Origin: Croceivirga thetidis
GTDB lineage: Bacteria > Bacteroidota > Bacteroidia > Flavobacteriales > Flavobacteriaceae
Reading direction: 5' to 3'
Assembly: GCF_012272815.1 (NCBI RefSeq)
Contig: NZ_JAAWWL010000002.1
Span: 1,084,280 to 1,148,279 of the forward strand
DNA: 64,000 nucleotides
Under the pieces are notes generated by a model. It had not been told where the DNA came from, did not search any database, and saw nothing but the letters and a program-made list of their open reading frames with translations. The position numbers and the translations under genes are program-made. Below are positions 33,896-43,806 of this stretch, piece by piece; the stretch's first letter is position 1; each line of letters starts with the position of its first letter.

Positions 33896-35408
33896 TCTCC
33901 CACCACATTCTGCACTTTCAAAATCACAAAAGGTCGGGCAATTATTTATGCCTGCTGCTTTTATTAATGATACGGAGGAAGAGGTTCAAAAACTTGAAAA
34001 ACTAATTCAAGAACATCATATTGGCAGCTTGTGCTTTTTTCACAGTCGCGCTAGTGCAGCAACTAATTTCGAAGGAAAGAAAGAAGTAGTCCACAATGAG
34101 AACAGCTACGACCGTTTACGCTATTTGATTGAGCGTTATCAGAGCGTAGCCACTATACCTTTACTTATTGCAATCGATGCTGAATGGGGACTGGCCATGC
34201 GTATTGAAAACACCCCCCAATATCCTTATGCCATTACCCTAGGTGCAATGCAAGACCAAGCAAGTTTGGTTTATGAAGTAGGTAAAGGAATCGCAATGGA
34301 CTGCCGAAAAGCAGGGATTCACTGGAATCTCTCTCCTGTTGTGGACATCAACTTGAATCCGAAAAATCCAGTTATAGGTTACCGTTCTTTTGGGGCGAAC
34401 AAAGATTTGGTCACTCGATATGCTCAAGCTTATATCATGGGGATGAAATCGGAAGGTATATTGAATTCAATCAAACACTTCCCAGGGCATGGCGATACGG
34501 CCACCGATTCGCATCTTGGACTTCCCTTAATCGCTAAGGAAAAAACAGTATTACTAGAAAACGAACTATATCCTTTTATTCATTTGATGGATGATTCTTT
34601 GGACTCAGTTATGGTAGGCCATTTAGCTGTCCCTGCCATTGCAGATGGAAAAAAAACTTCTTCCTCGGTTTCCAAAGAAATAATGACTGATTTTTTACGG
34701 GGTGAACTCGGATGGGAAGGTGTTATCATTTCTGATGCTTTAAACATGCATGCGGTGTCTAAAGAATTTCCTGAAAAGGGCGGGGTAGAACATGCTGCTT
34801 TTGAGGCAGGTAACGATGTTCTTTGCTTTGCAGATAATGTAGCGGAAGGCATTCATTTGATAAGCAATAATTCCTCAGAAGAAAGAATCGAAAGTAGCTT
34901 TAATCGATTTTGGAAACTAAAAGAAAAAGCATTTGCAAATACTTCCAATACATTAATCGATGGCTCTTATGAAGAATTAATGAAGCAACTTGCTTTTAAA
35001 AGCCTTACCATAAGCAAAGGAGACGAATCAATAATTCAATCATTTCGAAAAAATGGTTTTAAATTTCACCACTTCGGTAAATCGGGAGGATTTTTTGAAA
35101 ATCAGTTTTCGTCAAATAAAATTGAGGTTACGAATAATTTGATAAGTATCGTTCCAAGGCAGGTGAAACCGAATAACAAGTTTGGATTTACCGACAAGGA
35201 ACTTGAAACCTTAATCGAATTAATCCAAAATCAGAAAAGCATCATTTACCTTTTTGGCAATCCATTTGTTTTGAATCTTTTGCCATGGCAATCTGCCCTT
35301 GCTGTTGTCATCTGCTATCAAGATTTAGATACATTTCAAAAAAATGCTGCTGCGCATTTTAAGGGTAAGGTTAATGCACAAGGCAAATTACCAGTATCTT
35401 TAGGCTAA
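33888..35408 (+). CDS. nagZ: Beta-N-acetylglucosaminidase, glycoside hydrolase family 3
   Basis: This GH3 enzyme (506 residues from the ATG at 33888; an in-frame ATG at 33867 adds seven) has KSQKVGQLFMPAAFIND, the substrate-binding KHFPGHGDTATDSH (with the Asp-His dyad that acts as acid/base in NagZ enzymes), and the nucleophile region EGVIISDALNMHAV. There is no signal peptide, so it is cytoplasmic. It removes GlcNAc from GlcNAc-anhydroMurNAc imported by AmpG. Only the N-terminal barrel is catalytic; the ~150-residue C-terminal part is a GH3 C-domain remnant. The shorter start overlaps the ampG stop by 8 bp (ATGCATAA). The anmK start lies 6 bp downstream, so the arm is one operon. Confidence 0.92.
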   Translation: MHNLPPHSALSKSQKVGQLFMPAAFINDTEEEVQKLEKLIQEHHIGSLCFFHSRASAATNFEGKKEVVHNENSYDRLRYLIERYQSVATIPLLIAIDAEWGLAMRIENTPQYPYAITLGAMQDQASLVYEVGKGIAMDCRKAGIHWNLSPVVDINLNPKNPVIGYRSFGANKDLVTRYAQAYIMGMKSEGILNSIKHFPGHGDTATDSHLGLPLIAKEKTVLLENELYPFIHLMDDSLDSVMVGHLAVPAIADGKKTSSSVSKEIMTDFLRGELGWEGVIISDALNMHAVSKEFPEKGGVEHAAFEAGNDVLCFADNVAEGIHLISNNSSEERIESSFNRFWKLKEKAFANTSNTLIDGSYEELMKQLAFKSLTISKGDESIIQSFRKNGFKFHHFGKSGGFFENQFSSNKIEVTNNLISIVPRQVKPNNKFGFTDKELETLIELIQNQKSIIYLFGNPFVLNLLPWQSALAVVICYQDLDTFQKNAAAHFKGKVNAQGKLPVSLG

Positions 35409-35414
35409 CACAAT

Positions 35415-36494
35415 ATGAATAACTACAAAGTTCTAGGTATGATGTCGGGCACTTCTTTGGATGGTCTCGATATGGCACTTTGTCATCTATGGAAAGACGG
35501 TGACAAGTGGGACTTTGAAATTAAAACCGCCAAAACAATAACCTATCCGGAATGGTTGTACGGATTTCTTGCAGATGCAGTCAATCTCTCTTCCCAGGCG
35601 CACGATACACTTCATGAAACATTTGGGACTTGGTCTGGTGAAGAAGCAAAACAATTCATTATTGAGAAAAACCTTGAAGTTGATTTTATTGCCAGTCATG
35701 GCCATACTTCGCACCATAGGCCCAATCTGGGCTTAACCTTTCAATTGGGCGAAGGCCAACACTTAGCTAATGCCTCTGGCCACAAGGTAATTTGTGATTT
35801 TCGTACGAAGGACGTTAAACTAGGCGGCGAAGGTGCACCCCTTGTGCCCATTGGAGATGAACTATTGTTATCAGAATATGACTTTTGCTTGAATTTGGGG
35901 GGTATCAGCAATATGTCATTTAAAAAAAATGATGAACGTAAAGCCTTTGACATTGGGCTTGCTAACATGCCTTTAAATTACATTACCAAAAAAATCAATC
36001 TTCCTTATGACGAAGATGGAAAACTGGCTAAAAAAGGTAACCTAGACAATGGTTTGCTTTCAGCACTCAACGCTTTAGCTTATTACAAACTCCCTTATCC
36101 AAAATCTACTGGATACGAATGGTTTAAACTTGAAGTAGCACCTTTGATTGAAAAGTCTAGCGCACCAATCAATGACCTGTTACACACCTTTATCGAACAT
36201 AACTGTTTTCAAATAAAGGAGGCCATTAAAAAAGAGAAAACCACAAAAAATTCTAAAATGCTGGTTACTGGTGGCGGTGCCCTTAACTCCTACTATGTTT
36301 CAGTTCTTAAAAGGCATTTGGAAGGATTGGTCGAAGTAGTAATCCCACCAAAAAAATTTATTGAATATAAAGAGGCATTGGTTTTTTCATTGATGGGCAC
36401 GCTCCGCGAATTAAATGAAATAAATGTTCTTAAATCGGTTACCGGCGCAAAAGAAGACTCGTGTTCTGGTGAAATATTTCTACCAAAGAATTGA
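35415..36494 (+). CDS. anmK: Anhydro-N-acetylmuramic acid kinase
   Basis: The protein has 359 residues. It uses ATP to open and phosphorylate 1,6-anhydroMurNAc, giving MurNAc-6-phosphate, the substrate of MurQ on the opposite arm. Family motifs are present in order: LGMMSGTSLDGLDMAL (phosphate loop), ASHGHTSHHRP with the LTFQLGEG segment, DFRTKDVKLGGEGAPLVP (with the conserved Asp used as base), LNLGGISNMSF, DIGLANMPLNY and the C-terminal TGGGALNSYY nucleotide-binding turn. Length and motifs are intact. It is the last gene of the nagB arm; its stop and the stop of the convergent exporter gene are 1-2 bp apart. Confidence 0.96.
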   Translation: MNNYKVLGMMSGTSLDGLDMALCHLWKDGDKWDFEIKTAKTITYPEWLYGFLADAVNLSSQAHDTLHETFGTWSGEEAKQFIIEKNLEVDFIASHGHTSHHRPNLGLTFQLGEGQHLANASGHKVICDFRTKDVKLGGEGAPLVPIGDELLLSEYDFCLNLGGISNMSFKKNDERKAFDIGLANMPLNYITKKINLPYDEDGKLAKKGNLDNGLLSALNALAYYKLPYPKSTGYEWFKLEVAPLIEKSSAPINDLLHTFIEHNCFQIKEAIKKEKTTKNSKMLVTGGGALNSYYVSVLKRHLEGLVEVVIPPKKFIEYKEALVFSLMGTLRELNEINVLKSVTGAKEDSCSGEIFLPKN

Positions 36495-36495
36495 T

Positions 36496-37704
36496 TTAAA
36501 TGGTTGCCAATTTTCGTTTTCTTCTTGAAATCAAAATGATGCCAACAGAAAGAAAGCCACAGATAGAAAGTCCAATAAAAAGTGGTAGTGCGGTATCATC
36601 AAGGAATGAACCGATCCAAGAAGCAATAGGTACTGAAATCATAGTGGAAATGAACCCGTTGATTGCTGCACCGATTCCTGCAATGTGCCCAATTGGTTCC
36701 ATAGCTATCGAACGAAAATTTCCCCACATAAATCCCAAACAAAAGAACTGGAAAAACAAAAAAGAGACCAATATCGCCACACTTGGATTACTACTGTTCC
36801 AAAAAAGAAGAACATATGATAAAGCGATACAACTAAAACCTATGGTAGCCGCCAACGCCAATTTTCGCATTCCAAAACGTAAAACCATGGTACCATTAGT
36901 AAACGTTGAGGAACCAATTGAAATCGCCAATGCTGCAAATAAAAAGGGGAACGCCTCACGCATACCATACTGGTCTTCAAAAATATGCTGTGCCGAGCTG
37001 AGATAAACTAAAAAGGCACCGGTAACCAGTCCAGAAATAAAAGTATAGGCTACAGTTTCTGGATACCTTAGCATTTCTTTGGTACCAGACACAAAACTCT
37101 TCAACGAAAATTTGACCTTATACTCCGGTTTTAATGTTTCTGGTTGACGCTTCCAAAACCAAATCCATAATAGAACGGCCAAAAATAGGTGCAGATAAAA
37201 TATGGTTTGCCAATTAAAGATGTCTAGCACGAACTTCCCAATTGCGGGTGCTACCACCGGTACCAGAATAAAAAAAGCAGTGACAAAAGACATGACCCTT
37301 GCCATATAATCACCCTTATACGAATCTCGGATTATAGAGATTGCAATAGTTCTATGGGAAGAAAGACCAATTCCTTGCAGAATTCTTCCTACCACCATAA
37401 CCTCAAGATTTGGAGCCATCAAACAAATGGCACTGGCAATACCAAAAACCACAAAACCTGCATAGACCATTGGTTTTCGCCCATATTGATCCGAAAGGGG
37501 GCCAAAGAAAAGTTGACCAAATCCAAGGCCCAAAAAAATCATGGTCACAAAGAGTTGATGCTCAGCAGGGTCATAACTTTTGATGGTCGCTCCAATATCA
37601 GGAATAGCCGGCAACAAGGTGTCAATGGCCAAGGCCACAATGGACATCAACGAAGCCATTAAAGCAATAAACTCAAAATTAGGTTTTGACGCATTTTCTT
37701 GCAT
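36496..37704 (-). CDS. Bcr/CflA-type multidrug MFS exporter
   Basis: The 402-residue protein has twelve TM helices and belongs to the drug:proton antiporter-1 MFS branch. It carries the motif A loop LSDQYGRKPMVYAGF, motif B-like ILQGIGLSSHRTIAISIIRD and the motif C-type FFILVPVVAPAIGKFV segment, which mark Bcr/CflA exporters. The N-terminus FIALMASLMSIVALAIDTLLPAIPDI is typical of this family. The substrate is unknown; bicyclomycin and sulfonamide resistance are known for E. coli Bcr only. The gene stands alone, convergent with anmK and with an 84-bp gap from pccB. Confidence 0.88.
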   Translation of the reverse strand: MQENASKPNFEFIALMASLMSIVALAIDTLLPAIPDIGATIKSYDPAEHQLFVTMIFLGLGFGQLFFGPLSDQYGRKPMVYAGFVVFGIASAICLMAPNLEVMVVGRILQGIGLSSHRTIAISIIRDSYKGDYMARVMSFVTAFFILVPVVAPAIGKFVLDIFNWQTIFYLHLFLAVLLWIWFWKRQPETLKPEYKVKFSLKSFVSGTKEMLRYPETVAYTFISGLVTGAFLVYLSSAQHIFEDQYGMREAFPFLFAALAISIGSSTFTNGTMVLRFGMRKLALAATIGFSCIALSYVLLFWNSSNPSVAILVSFLFFQFFCLGFMWGNFRSIAMEPIGHIAGIGAAINGFISTMISVPIASWIGSFLDDTALPLFIGLSICGFLSVGIILISRRKRKLATI

Positions 37705-37787
37705 CCGGCAAAGGTACGTCTACCTTAAAAATTGAGAACAATTAAGATGCCATTGTTTTGTTAATGGAATAACTTTTCCAAAAGAGG

Positions 37788-39329
37788 CTACAAGGGGATA
37801 TTGCCATGCTTTTTCTTTGGTGTAACCACCTCTTTATTCTCGAGCATCGCAAAGGCCTTTAGCAGTTTTCTTCTTGTATTTTCGGGTAGGATAATCTCGT
37901 CAATAAAACCACGTCTAGCCGCACGATAAGGGTTTGCGAATTTTTCGGCATATTCGGCTTCTTTTTCCTTTAGTTTGGCTTCTGGGTCATCCGCAGCAGC
38001 AATCTCACGCCTAAAAATAATTTCACTAGCCCCTTTCGCACCCATAACCGCAATTTCAGCGGATGGCCATGCAAAATTGAAATCAGCACCAATGTGCTTG
38101 GAGTTCATTACATCATATGCTCCGCCATAAGCTTTACGTGTAATCACTGTAACCCTGGGTACTGTTGCTTCACTCAAAGCATAAAGCAGTTTGGCCCCAT
38201 TCATAATAATGGCATTCCATTCTTGGTCGGTGCCTGGTAAAAACCCTGGCACATCAACCAATACCAAAAGTGGGATATTGAAGGCATCGCAAAAACGGGT
38301 AAACCGTGCTCCTTTAATTGAGCTATCAACATCAAGAACTCCTGCCAAGAACATGGGTTGGTTAGCTACTATCCCAATACTTCTTCCTCCTAAACGTGCA
38401 AATCCTACAATAATATTCTCAGCGTAGTCTTTATGGATTTCGTAAAAGGAATCTTCATCAATAATGCCTTGAATAACATCGTGCATGTCATAAGGCTTAT
38501 TTGCATTATCGGGTACAATATTCCGGAGCTGTTCTCGTATTTCATCCCCTAATTCATACGGAATTGCTAGTGCTTTTTCTTGATTGTTTTGGGGCAGGTA
38601 ACCCAACAGCTTTTTTATATCCTCTAAACAGGCCGCATCATTTGCAGCTGTCTTATGGGCAACTCCCGATTTTGATGCATGGGTATTCGCACCTCCCAAC
38701 TCTTCTGAGGTGACTTCTTCATTCGTTACCGTTTTCACCACATTCGGCCCTGTAACGAACATATAACTACTTTGTTCAACCATAATAATGAAATCGGTCA
38801 TTGCTGGCGAATAAACGGCACCACCGGCACAAGGACCCATTATTGCAGATAACTGTGGGATAACACCTGAAGCCTGAACATTGCGATAGAAAATATCAGC
38901 ATAACCCCCCAAAGATTTTACACCTTCTTGAATTCGTGCACCACCAGAATCATTAAGACCAATAACTGGGGCACCAACTTTCATGGCCAAATCCATCACC
39001 TTACAAATCTTTTCGGCATGTGTTTCGGATAGGGCACCACCAAAAACAGTAAAGTCTTGAGCATAAACATATACCAATCTTCCATTTACCGTACCGTAGC
39101 CTGTGACCACCCCATCTCCAAAATAAACTTCCTTTTCCATTCCAAAATCAGTGGTACGATGGGTAACCATAATCCCCATTTCTTCAAACGACCCGTCGTC
39201 AAGAAGGTAATTGATACGCTCTCGGGCTGTTAGTTTCTTTTTGGAATGTTGTTTTTCAATCCGTTTCTCTCCCCCACCTAAATGTGCTAGAGCAATGCGT
39301 TCCTCAAGTTTTCTCAATTTATCATCCAT
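37788..39329 (-). CDS. pccB: Propionyl-CoA carboxylase, carboxyltransferase (beta) subunit
   Basis: This 513-residue crotonase-fold carboxyltransferase moves CO2 from carboxybiotin to an acyl-CoA. Visible motifs are [36 protein letters not shown] and [18 protein letters not shown], the last being the hallmark of propionyl-CoA-type beta subunits, and the C-terminal half has [21 protein letters not shown] and [11 protein letters not shown]. It would give methylmalonyl-CoA from propionyl-CoA. It is the last gene of a three-gene minus-strand operon after the biotin-carrier and biotin-carboxylase genes (5-bp gaps). The pathway continues with methylmalonyl-CoA mutase, of which only the small subunit is in this window. 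Confidence 0.93.
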   Translation of the reverse strand: MDDKLRKLEERIALAHLGGGEKRIEKQHSKKKLTARERINYLLDDGSFEEMGIMVTHRTTDFGMEKEVYFGDGVVTGYGTVNGRLVYVYAQDFTVFGGALSETHAEKICKVMDLAMKVGAPVIGLNDSGGARIQEGVKSLGGYADIFYRNVQASGVIPQLSAIMGPCAGGAVYSPAMTDFIIMVEQSSYMFVTGPNVVKTVTNEEVTSEELGGANTHASKSGVAHKTAANDAACLEDIKKLLGYLPQNNQEKALAIPYELGDEIREQLRNIVPDNANKPYDMHDVIQGIIDEDSFYEIHKDYAENIIVGFARLGGRSIGIVANQPMFLAGVLDVDSSIKGARFTRFCDAFNIPLLVLVDVPGFLPGTDQEWNAIIMNGAKLLYALSEATVPRVTVITRKAYGGAYDVMNSKHIGADFNFAWPSAEIAVMGAKGASEIIFRREIAAADDPEAKLKEKEAEYAEKFANPYRAARRGFIDEIILPENTRRKLLKAFAMLENKEVVTPKKKHGNIPL

Positions 39330-39334
39330 TAGCT

Positions 39335-40777
39335 TCAGTTTGTTGGGAGTTTTAGCGTTTTTTGATCTTCAAAAAATTGCTTTAGGGCAACCAATGCTGC
39401 AATTTTTGCTTCTTCTTCTTTTGCCTTTAGTATCATTTCAGGGGCGTAGTACTTTTTCACAAAGTGGGTATCGAAATCACCGGACCGAAATGCATCATGT
39501 TTCATAACGAAGGTCCCGAATGGTAAAGTTGTCTCTACACCTTCAACTTCATAATTCTCAATTGCTTTTAGCATGAGGGCGATTGATTCTTCGCGCGTTG
39601 CACCATAGGTTATCAATTTCGATAACATAGGGTCATAGTAAATAGGAATGTCCATCCCTTCTTCAAAACCATTATCAACCCGAATATTGGCACCAACTGG
39701 TAAACGATAGCGTTCTAATTTTCCAACACTCGGTAAGAAATCATTCAATGGGTCTTCAGCATAGACACGTAGCTCCATGGCATGACCATTTATTTTTAAA
39801 TCTTCTTGTTTCATAGGCAACGCCTCCCCCCTTGCCACCTTAATTTGTAGTTCAACCAAGTCAACGCCAGAAATCAATTCAGAAACCGGGTGTTCTACTT
39901 GTAATCGCGTGTTCATCTCTAGAAAATAGAAGTTGTGGTCACCATCCAATAAAAATTCCACCGTTCCTGCCCCTACATAATCACAGGCCTTGGCAACCCG
40001 TTTGGCAGCTTCACCCATTTCGCTTCTTAATTGTTCCGTTAATACCGATGAAGGGGCCTCTTCAACCACTTTTTGATGTCGTCTTTGAATGCTACATTCC
40101 CTTTCAAAAAAGTGAAGGATATTGCCATGGGTATCTGCCATGACTTGAATTTCGATATGGCGCGGTGAAGTCACATATTTCTCAATAAAAACAGAACCAT
40201 CACCAAAAGCGGAAGTGGCTTCACTTATGGCACGGTTCATCTGGGATTCTAAATCTTCTTCCTTTTCCACAATTCGCATTCCTTTTCCTCCACCACCAGC
40301 GGAAGCTTTAATTAGAATTGGAAATCCAATTTCCTTGGCAATACGGCGGGCTTTCGGAACATCTGAAATGGCTTCATCAATACCAGGAACCATGGGAATG
40401 TCATACTTTTTTACAGCTTCCTTTGCTGCCAGCTTACTACCCATTACTTTGATTGCGTGAGACTTTGGTCCAATAAAAACCAGCCCAGCCTTTTCTACCG
40501 CCTCTGCGAATAAGGCATTCTCGCTTAAGAATCCGTAACCCGGATGTATACCATCGACATTAAGCCGCTTGGCGTGTTCAATAATCTTATCTCCCAACAA
40601 ATACGATTGATTTGAAGGTGGAGGTCCTAGACAAACGGCTTCATCAGCAAATCTAACGTGCGGTGCATTTCTATCGGCCTCAGAGAATACAGCGACCGTT
40701 TTGATACCCATCTTTTTGGCCGTCTTCATTACCCGAATAGCGATTTCACCCCGATTAGCAACCAATATCTTTTTCAT
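39335..40777 (-). CDS. pccA: Biotin carboxylase subunit of acyl-CoA (propionyl-CoA) carboxylase
   Basis: The 480-residue protein uses ATP and bicarbonate to carboxylate biotin. The ATP-grasp motifs are intact: [33 protein letters not shown] (glycine-rich ATP loop), [18 protein letters not shown] and [16 protein letters not shown] (metal and catalytic residues). It ends after a short C-terminal helix, lacking a fused biotin-carrier domain, so it relies on the separate carrier encoded 5 bp upstream. Position with pccB makes propionyl-CoA carboxylase the best assignment over acetyl-CoA carboxylase. Confidence 0.92.
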   Translation of the reverse strand: MKKILVANRGEIAIRVMKTAKKMGIKTVAVFSEADRNAPHVRFADEAVCLGPPPSNQSYLLGDKIIEHAKRLNVDGIHPGYGFLSENALFAEAVEKAGLVFIGPKSHAIKVMGSKLAAKEAVKKYDIPMVPGIDEAISDVPKARRIAKEIGFPILIKASAGGGGKGMRIVEKEEDLESQMNRAISEATSAFGDGSVFIEKYVTSPRHIEIQVMADTHGNILHFFERECSIQRRHQKVVEEAPSSVLTEQLRSEMGEAAKRVAKACDYVGAGTVEFLLDGDHNFYFLEMNTRLQVEHPVSELISGVDLVELQIKVARGEALPMKQEDLKINGHAMELRVYAEDPLNDFLPSVGKLERYRLPVGANIRVDNGFEEGMDIPIYYDPMLSKLITYGATREESIALMLKAIENYEVEGVETTLPFGTFVMKHDAFRSGDFDTHFVKKYYAPEMILKAKEEEAKIAALVALKQFFEDQKTLKLPTN

Positions 40778-40782
40778 ACTAT

Positions 40783-41268
40783 TTATTCAAAGGTTATGAG
40801 GGAATGATTTTTTTCGACAGTGGACCCTTTTGTTACCGATATTTCTTTAATAAAACCATCTCTCGGTGAGGTAATCACGTTTTCCATCTTCATTGCCTCC
40901 AAAATCAATAAAGAATCGCCTTCTTTAACCTCTTGCCCAACCGAAACGGAAATCTCTAGAATAAGACCAGGCATTGGCGCTTTAATACTCCCGATTAATG
41001 CACCTTCACCAACAACAAAACCCATGTTTTCAATTAAAACATCCAAAGGATTTGAAATATCAACTTCGTACTTTGAATTATTTATTCGAATAAGGTATTT
41101 CTTGGAATAAAAATTCTTGGAATCTATTGCCACGTGATAAGACTTATCATTTCGAAGCAAATGGTATGAGGCTGAACCTGTTTTTACCAAATCCAAGTCA
41201 GTTAATTGCTCCTTGGTTAACTCGAACTCGTATTGGCCATTAACCTTGAGCTTGTGTTTTTTCTCCAT
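40783..41268 (-). CDS. Biotin carboxyl carrier protein of acyl-CoA carboxylase
   Basis: From the ATG at 41268 the carrier has 161 residues. The C-terminal biotinyl domain (GSIKAPMPGLILEISVSVGQ) contains the biotinylated lysine in EAMKMENV. The N-terminal ~90 residues are strand-rich and probably mediate docking with the carboxylase subunits. I choose 41268 over the ATG at 41295 because a TATTTTTG -7 element at 41300-41293 would place transcription start near 41286. It swings the carboxybiotin between the pccA and pccB products encoded directly downstream. Confidence 0.9.
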   Translation of the reverse strand: MEKKHKLKVNGQYEFELTKEQLTDLDLVKTGSASYHLLRNDKSYHVAIDSKNFYSKKYLIRINNSKYEVDISNPLDVLIENMGFVVGEGALIGSIKAPMPGLILEISVSVGQEVKEGDSLLILEAMKMENVITSPRDGFIKEISVTKGSTVEKNHSLITFE

Positions 41269-41292
41269 AAACGTGCTACCTGATGATGTATT

Positions 41293-41300
41293 CAAAAATA
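41293..41300 (-). promoter_or_regulatory. -7 element of the propionyl-CoA carboxylase operon
   Basis: The minus strand reads TATTTTTG, an exact TAnnTTTG match, 24 bp before the chosen ATG at 41268. Confidence 0.45.
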
Positions 41301-41445
41301 TAGAGATTTACCCTAAAAAGAGAATCCAACCAAATAGCATCACAAAGCGATTATTTCTAAAAAATCCTTCATCGCCAATGAATCGAAGGACGAAAAGCTT
41401 TTATATTGGCATCGATTAACACTTTACGAGCTTATACCAATTGTG

Positions 41446-41453
41446 TACTTTTG
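41446..41453 (+). promoter_or_regulatory. -7 element of the udk promoter
   Basis: TACTTTTG matches TAnnTTTG exactly and lies 18 bp before the udk ATG. No clear -33 TTG is at the standard distance. Confidence 0.5.
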
Positions 41454-41471
41454 GCCTAAACTTATTTTTAA

Positions 41472-42086
41472 ATGCTCATCATAGGAATTGCTGGAGGAAC
41501 AGGCTGTGGAAAGACCACGGTTGTCAATCAGATTGTAAATGAATTACCTGAAAATGAAGTCGTGGTTATTTCGCAAGATTCCTATTACAATGATTTGGCC
41601 CATCTCACTAAAGAAGAGCGAAACCTGGTAAATTTCGACCATCCGAATTCCATAGATTTTGACCTATTGATCTCACATTTAAAAGAGTTGAGAGCAGGAA
41701 AACCAATCCATATTCCGGTATACTCCTTTGTAGAAGAAACCAGAATGCCAGAAACAATTCTAAAGCACCCAAAGAATGTTATAATAGTTGAAGGTATATT
41801 GGTTTTGGTCAATCCTGAACTGCGTGAACTATTTGATATCAAAATTTTTGTGCATGCCGATTCTGATGAACGTTTAATACGAAGACTGCAACGCGACCTT
41901 AAGGAAAGGGGCCACGATATAGATAAAGTGCTGTACCGATATCAAACTGCTGTGAAACCCATGCACAACCAGTTTATTGAACCCTCAAAAGAATTTGCAG
42001 ACATAATAATTCCGAATAATCACTACAACACAGTGGCAGTAGATATCGTTCGTACCATTATAAACGAAAAACTATTGACGCCGTGA
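41472..42086 (+). CDS. udk: Uridine kinase
   Basis: This 204-residue P-loop kinase phosphorylates uridine and cytidine in the pyrimidine salvage pathway. It has Walker A GIAGGTGCGKTTVVNQIV, the QDSYYNDL segment with substrate-binding Asp/Tyr, the NFDHPNSIDFDL motif, and the LID-region arginines in DERLIRRLQRDLKERG. All catalytic features are present and the length is typical. The stop overlaps the following FtsB/DivIC-like start by 4 bp, so the genes are coupled. This udk-ftsB-mutA order is conserved in many Flavobacteriaceae (from memory). Confidence 0.96.
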   Translation: MLIIGIAGGTGCGKTTVVNQIVNELPENEVVVISQDSYYNDLAHLTKEERNLVNFDHPNSIDFDLLISHLKELRAGKPIHIPVYSFVEETRMPETILKHPKNVIIVEGILVLVNPELRELFDIKIFVHADSDERLIRRLQRDLKERGHDIDKVLYRYQTAVKPMHNQFIEPSKEFADIIIPNNHYNTVAVDIVRTIINEKLLTP

Positions 42087-42415
42087 ATTGGAAAGAACTA
42101 AGGGAAACCAAATGGTTCGCAATTGCGTCAAGTTCCTATTTTCTGGTTTCTTTGGCTTTTATTGTTTGGATGCTTTTTTTCGATACCAATTCGTTTAGAA
42201 ACCATAAAGCGCTGCAAAAAGAAATCGATAAATTAGAACAGCAAAAAGAATTTTTGGAAACCGAAATTTCCAAAGACAAGGCTACATTGAAAAAGCTATC
42301 AGACCCAAAAGAACTTGAAAAATTCGCCCGTGAGAACTATTATATGAAAAAGGAGGGCGAGGAATTGTTCTTAATTGAATATGAGGATAGCACCAAAACG
42401 AAAGTTGAAGATTGA
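42083..42415 (+). CDS. FtsB/DivIC-like septum formation initiator
   Basis: The protein has 110 residues: a short cytosolic N-terminus, one TM helix (YFLVSLAFIVWMLFFDT), a coiled coil (residues ~45-75, heptads of Leu/Glu/Lys in LQKEIDKLEQQKEFLETEI) and the conserved C-terminal tail DPKELEKFARENYYMKKEGE, the hallmark of FtsB/DivIC proteins. It would link with FtsL and FtsQ/DivIB at the divisome on the periplasmic side. Both ends overlap or abut its neighbours: it starts inside the udk stop, and its stop is 2 bp before the mutA ATG. Confidence 0.9.
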   Translation: MNWKELRETKWFAIASSSYFLVSLAFIVWMLFFDTNSFRNHKALQKEIDKLEQQKEFLETEISKDKATLKKLSDPKELEKFARENYYMKKEGEELFLIEYEDSTKTKVED

Positions 42416-42417
42416 AA

Positions 42418-43806
42418 ATGAAAAACGAAACGCTTTTTTCTGATTTTGACGCAGTTTCAACTAAGCAATGGAAGCAGAAAATCCAATTTGATTTAAAAGG
42501 TGCAGATTATAATGACACTTTGGTTTGGGAATCAATTGAAGGCATTAAGGTTAAACCTTTTTATGATGCTTCCGATAGAAGTAACACTACTTCTTTTTCC
42601 CTGCCTAAAGACCATTCTTGGAAAATAGGTGAAGCTATCTACACTGGAAATCCTAAACTTGCCAATGAAAGAGCCTTGCAGGTACTTTCAAAAGACGTTC
42701 AAAGCTTGGTGTTTCAAATTCCTGACGGTTCCATTTCCATGGCTGAACTATTATCGGGCATTGACTTAACCAACCCATCAATTCATTTTGAGCTCGGATT
42801 TTTAGACCCTGATTTTTTTAAAAATCTATTATCCGAATTTACGCTTGAAGGAACGAACATTCACTTTAATGTCGATATCATTGGAAATTTAGCACGCAGT
42901 GGAAATTGGTTCGACAGTCTAAAAAAGGACCATCAATTTCTTGAAGAAACAGTTCGTATTTCAAATGATTATTCCTTAACAAGCGTTCTTTCGGTCGATA
43001 TGGCCTTGTATCAAAACGCTGGTGCAAATTGCGTTCAGCAATTAGCCTATGCTTTAGCACATGCCAACGAATACCTCAACCATTTTGATAATACAAAAGC
43101 GAAAGAAAAACCCGTTGTTTTTGATGTAGCAATAGGTCAAAACTATTTTTTTGAAATAGCAAAGCTTCAAGCGCTTCGATTACTTTGGCAAAATTTGAGT
43201 TCGGAATATGGACTAAATCATGATTGTCACATTAAAGCCATTCCTTCAAAAAGAAACAAAACCCTTTATGATTACAATGTCAATATGCTAAGATCTACTT
43301 CTGAGTGCATGGCGGCAATTCTTGGAGGTGCAAATACGGTTTGTAACCTGCCTTATGATGCTATTTATCATAAAGAAAATGAATTTGGTACGCGAACAGC
43401 ACGAAATCAATTATTACTGCTAAAGGAAGAAAGTTATTTTCAAGAGGCAGTTCATGCAGCCGGAGGATCTTTTTACCTCAATTCCTTAATCAACCAAATG
43501 TCTGAAAAGGCATTAATTTTATTCAAGCAGCTGGAAGCCGGAGGTGGTTTCCTTGAGAATCTGAAAAATGGCACTATTCAGAGAAAAATCAAGGAAAATG
43601 CCAAAAAAGAACAGGAGTTATTTGATTCCAAAGACACCACCCTTGTTGGAACAAACAAATACATAAACGAGGATGACCGTATGAGTCAGGATTTGGAATT
43701 ATATCCTTTCCTTAAAAAGAAGAAAAAACAAACAATAATTGAACCTATTTTAGAATACCGATTGGCCGAAGGCATCGAACAAAATCGATTAAAACAAGAA
43801 TCATAG
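42418..43806 (+). CDS. mutA: Methylmalonyl-CoA mutase small (beta) subunit
   Basis: From the ATG at 42418 (a TTG at 42412 is in frame but unnecessary) the protein has 462 residues. The N-terminus NETLFSDFDAVSTKQWKQKI and GADYNDTLVWESIEGIKVKP are typical of flavobacterial small subunits, as are the later ECMAAILGGANTVCNLPYDA and VHAAGGSFYLNSLINQM. The C-terminus (YPFLKKKKKQ, ILEYRLAEGIEQNRL) looks natural, so the gene is intact. The small subunit resembles the mutase barrel but lacks the B12 domain and is inactive alone; it needs the large subunit (mutB/scpA), which normally follows directly. Here it is followed by a 317-bp gap and then parA, with no large subunit in the window. Confidence 0.93.
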   Translation: MKNETLFSDFDAVSTKQWKQKIQFDLKGADYNDTLVWESIEGIKVKPFYDASDRSNTTSFSLPKDHSWKIGEAIYTGNPKLANERALQVLSKDVQSLVFQIPDGSISMAELLSGIDLTNPSIHFELGFLDPDFFKNLLSEFTLEGTNIHFNVDIIGNLARSGNWFDSLKKDHQFLEETVRISNDYSLTSVLSVDMALYQNAGANCVQQLAYALAHANEYLNHFDNTKAKEKPVVFDVAIGQNYFFEIAKLQALRLLWQNLSSEYGLNHDCHIKAIPSKRNKTLYDYNVNMLRSTSECMAAILGGANTVCNLPYDAIYHKENEFGTRTARNQLLLLKEESYFQEAVHAAGGSFYLNSLINQMSEKALILFKQLEAGGGFLENLKNGTIQRKIKENAKKEQELFDSKDTTLVGTNKYINEDDRMSQDLELYPFLKKKKKQTIIEPILEYRLAEGIEQNRLKQES

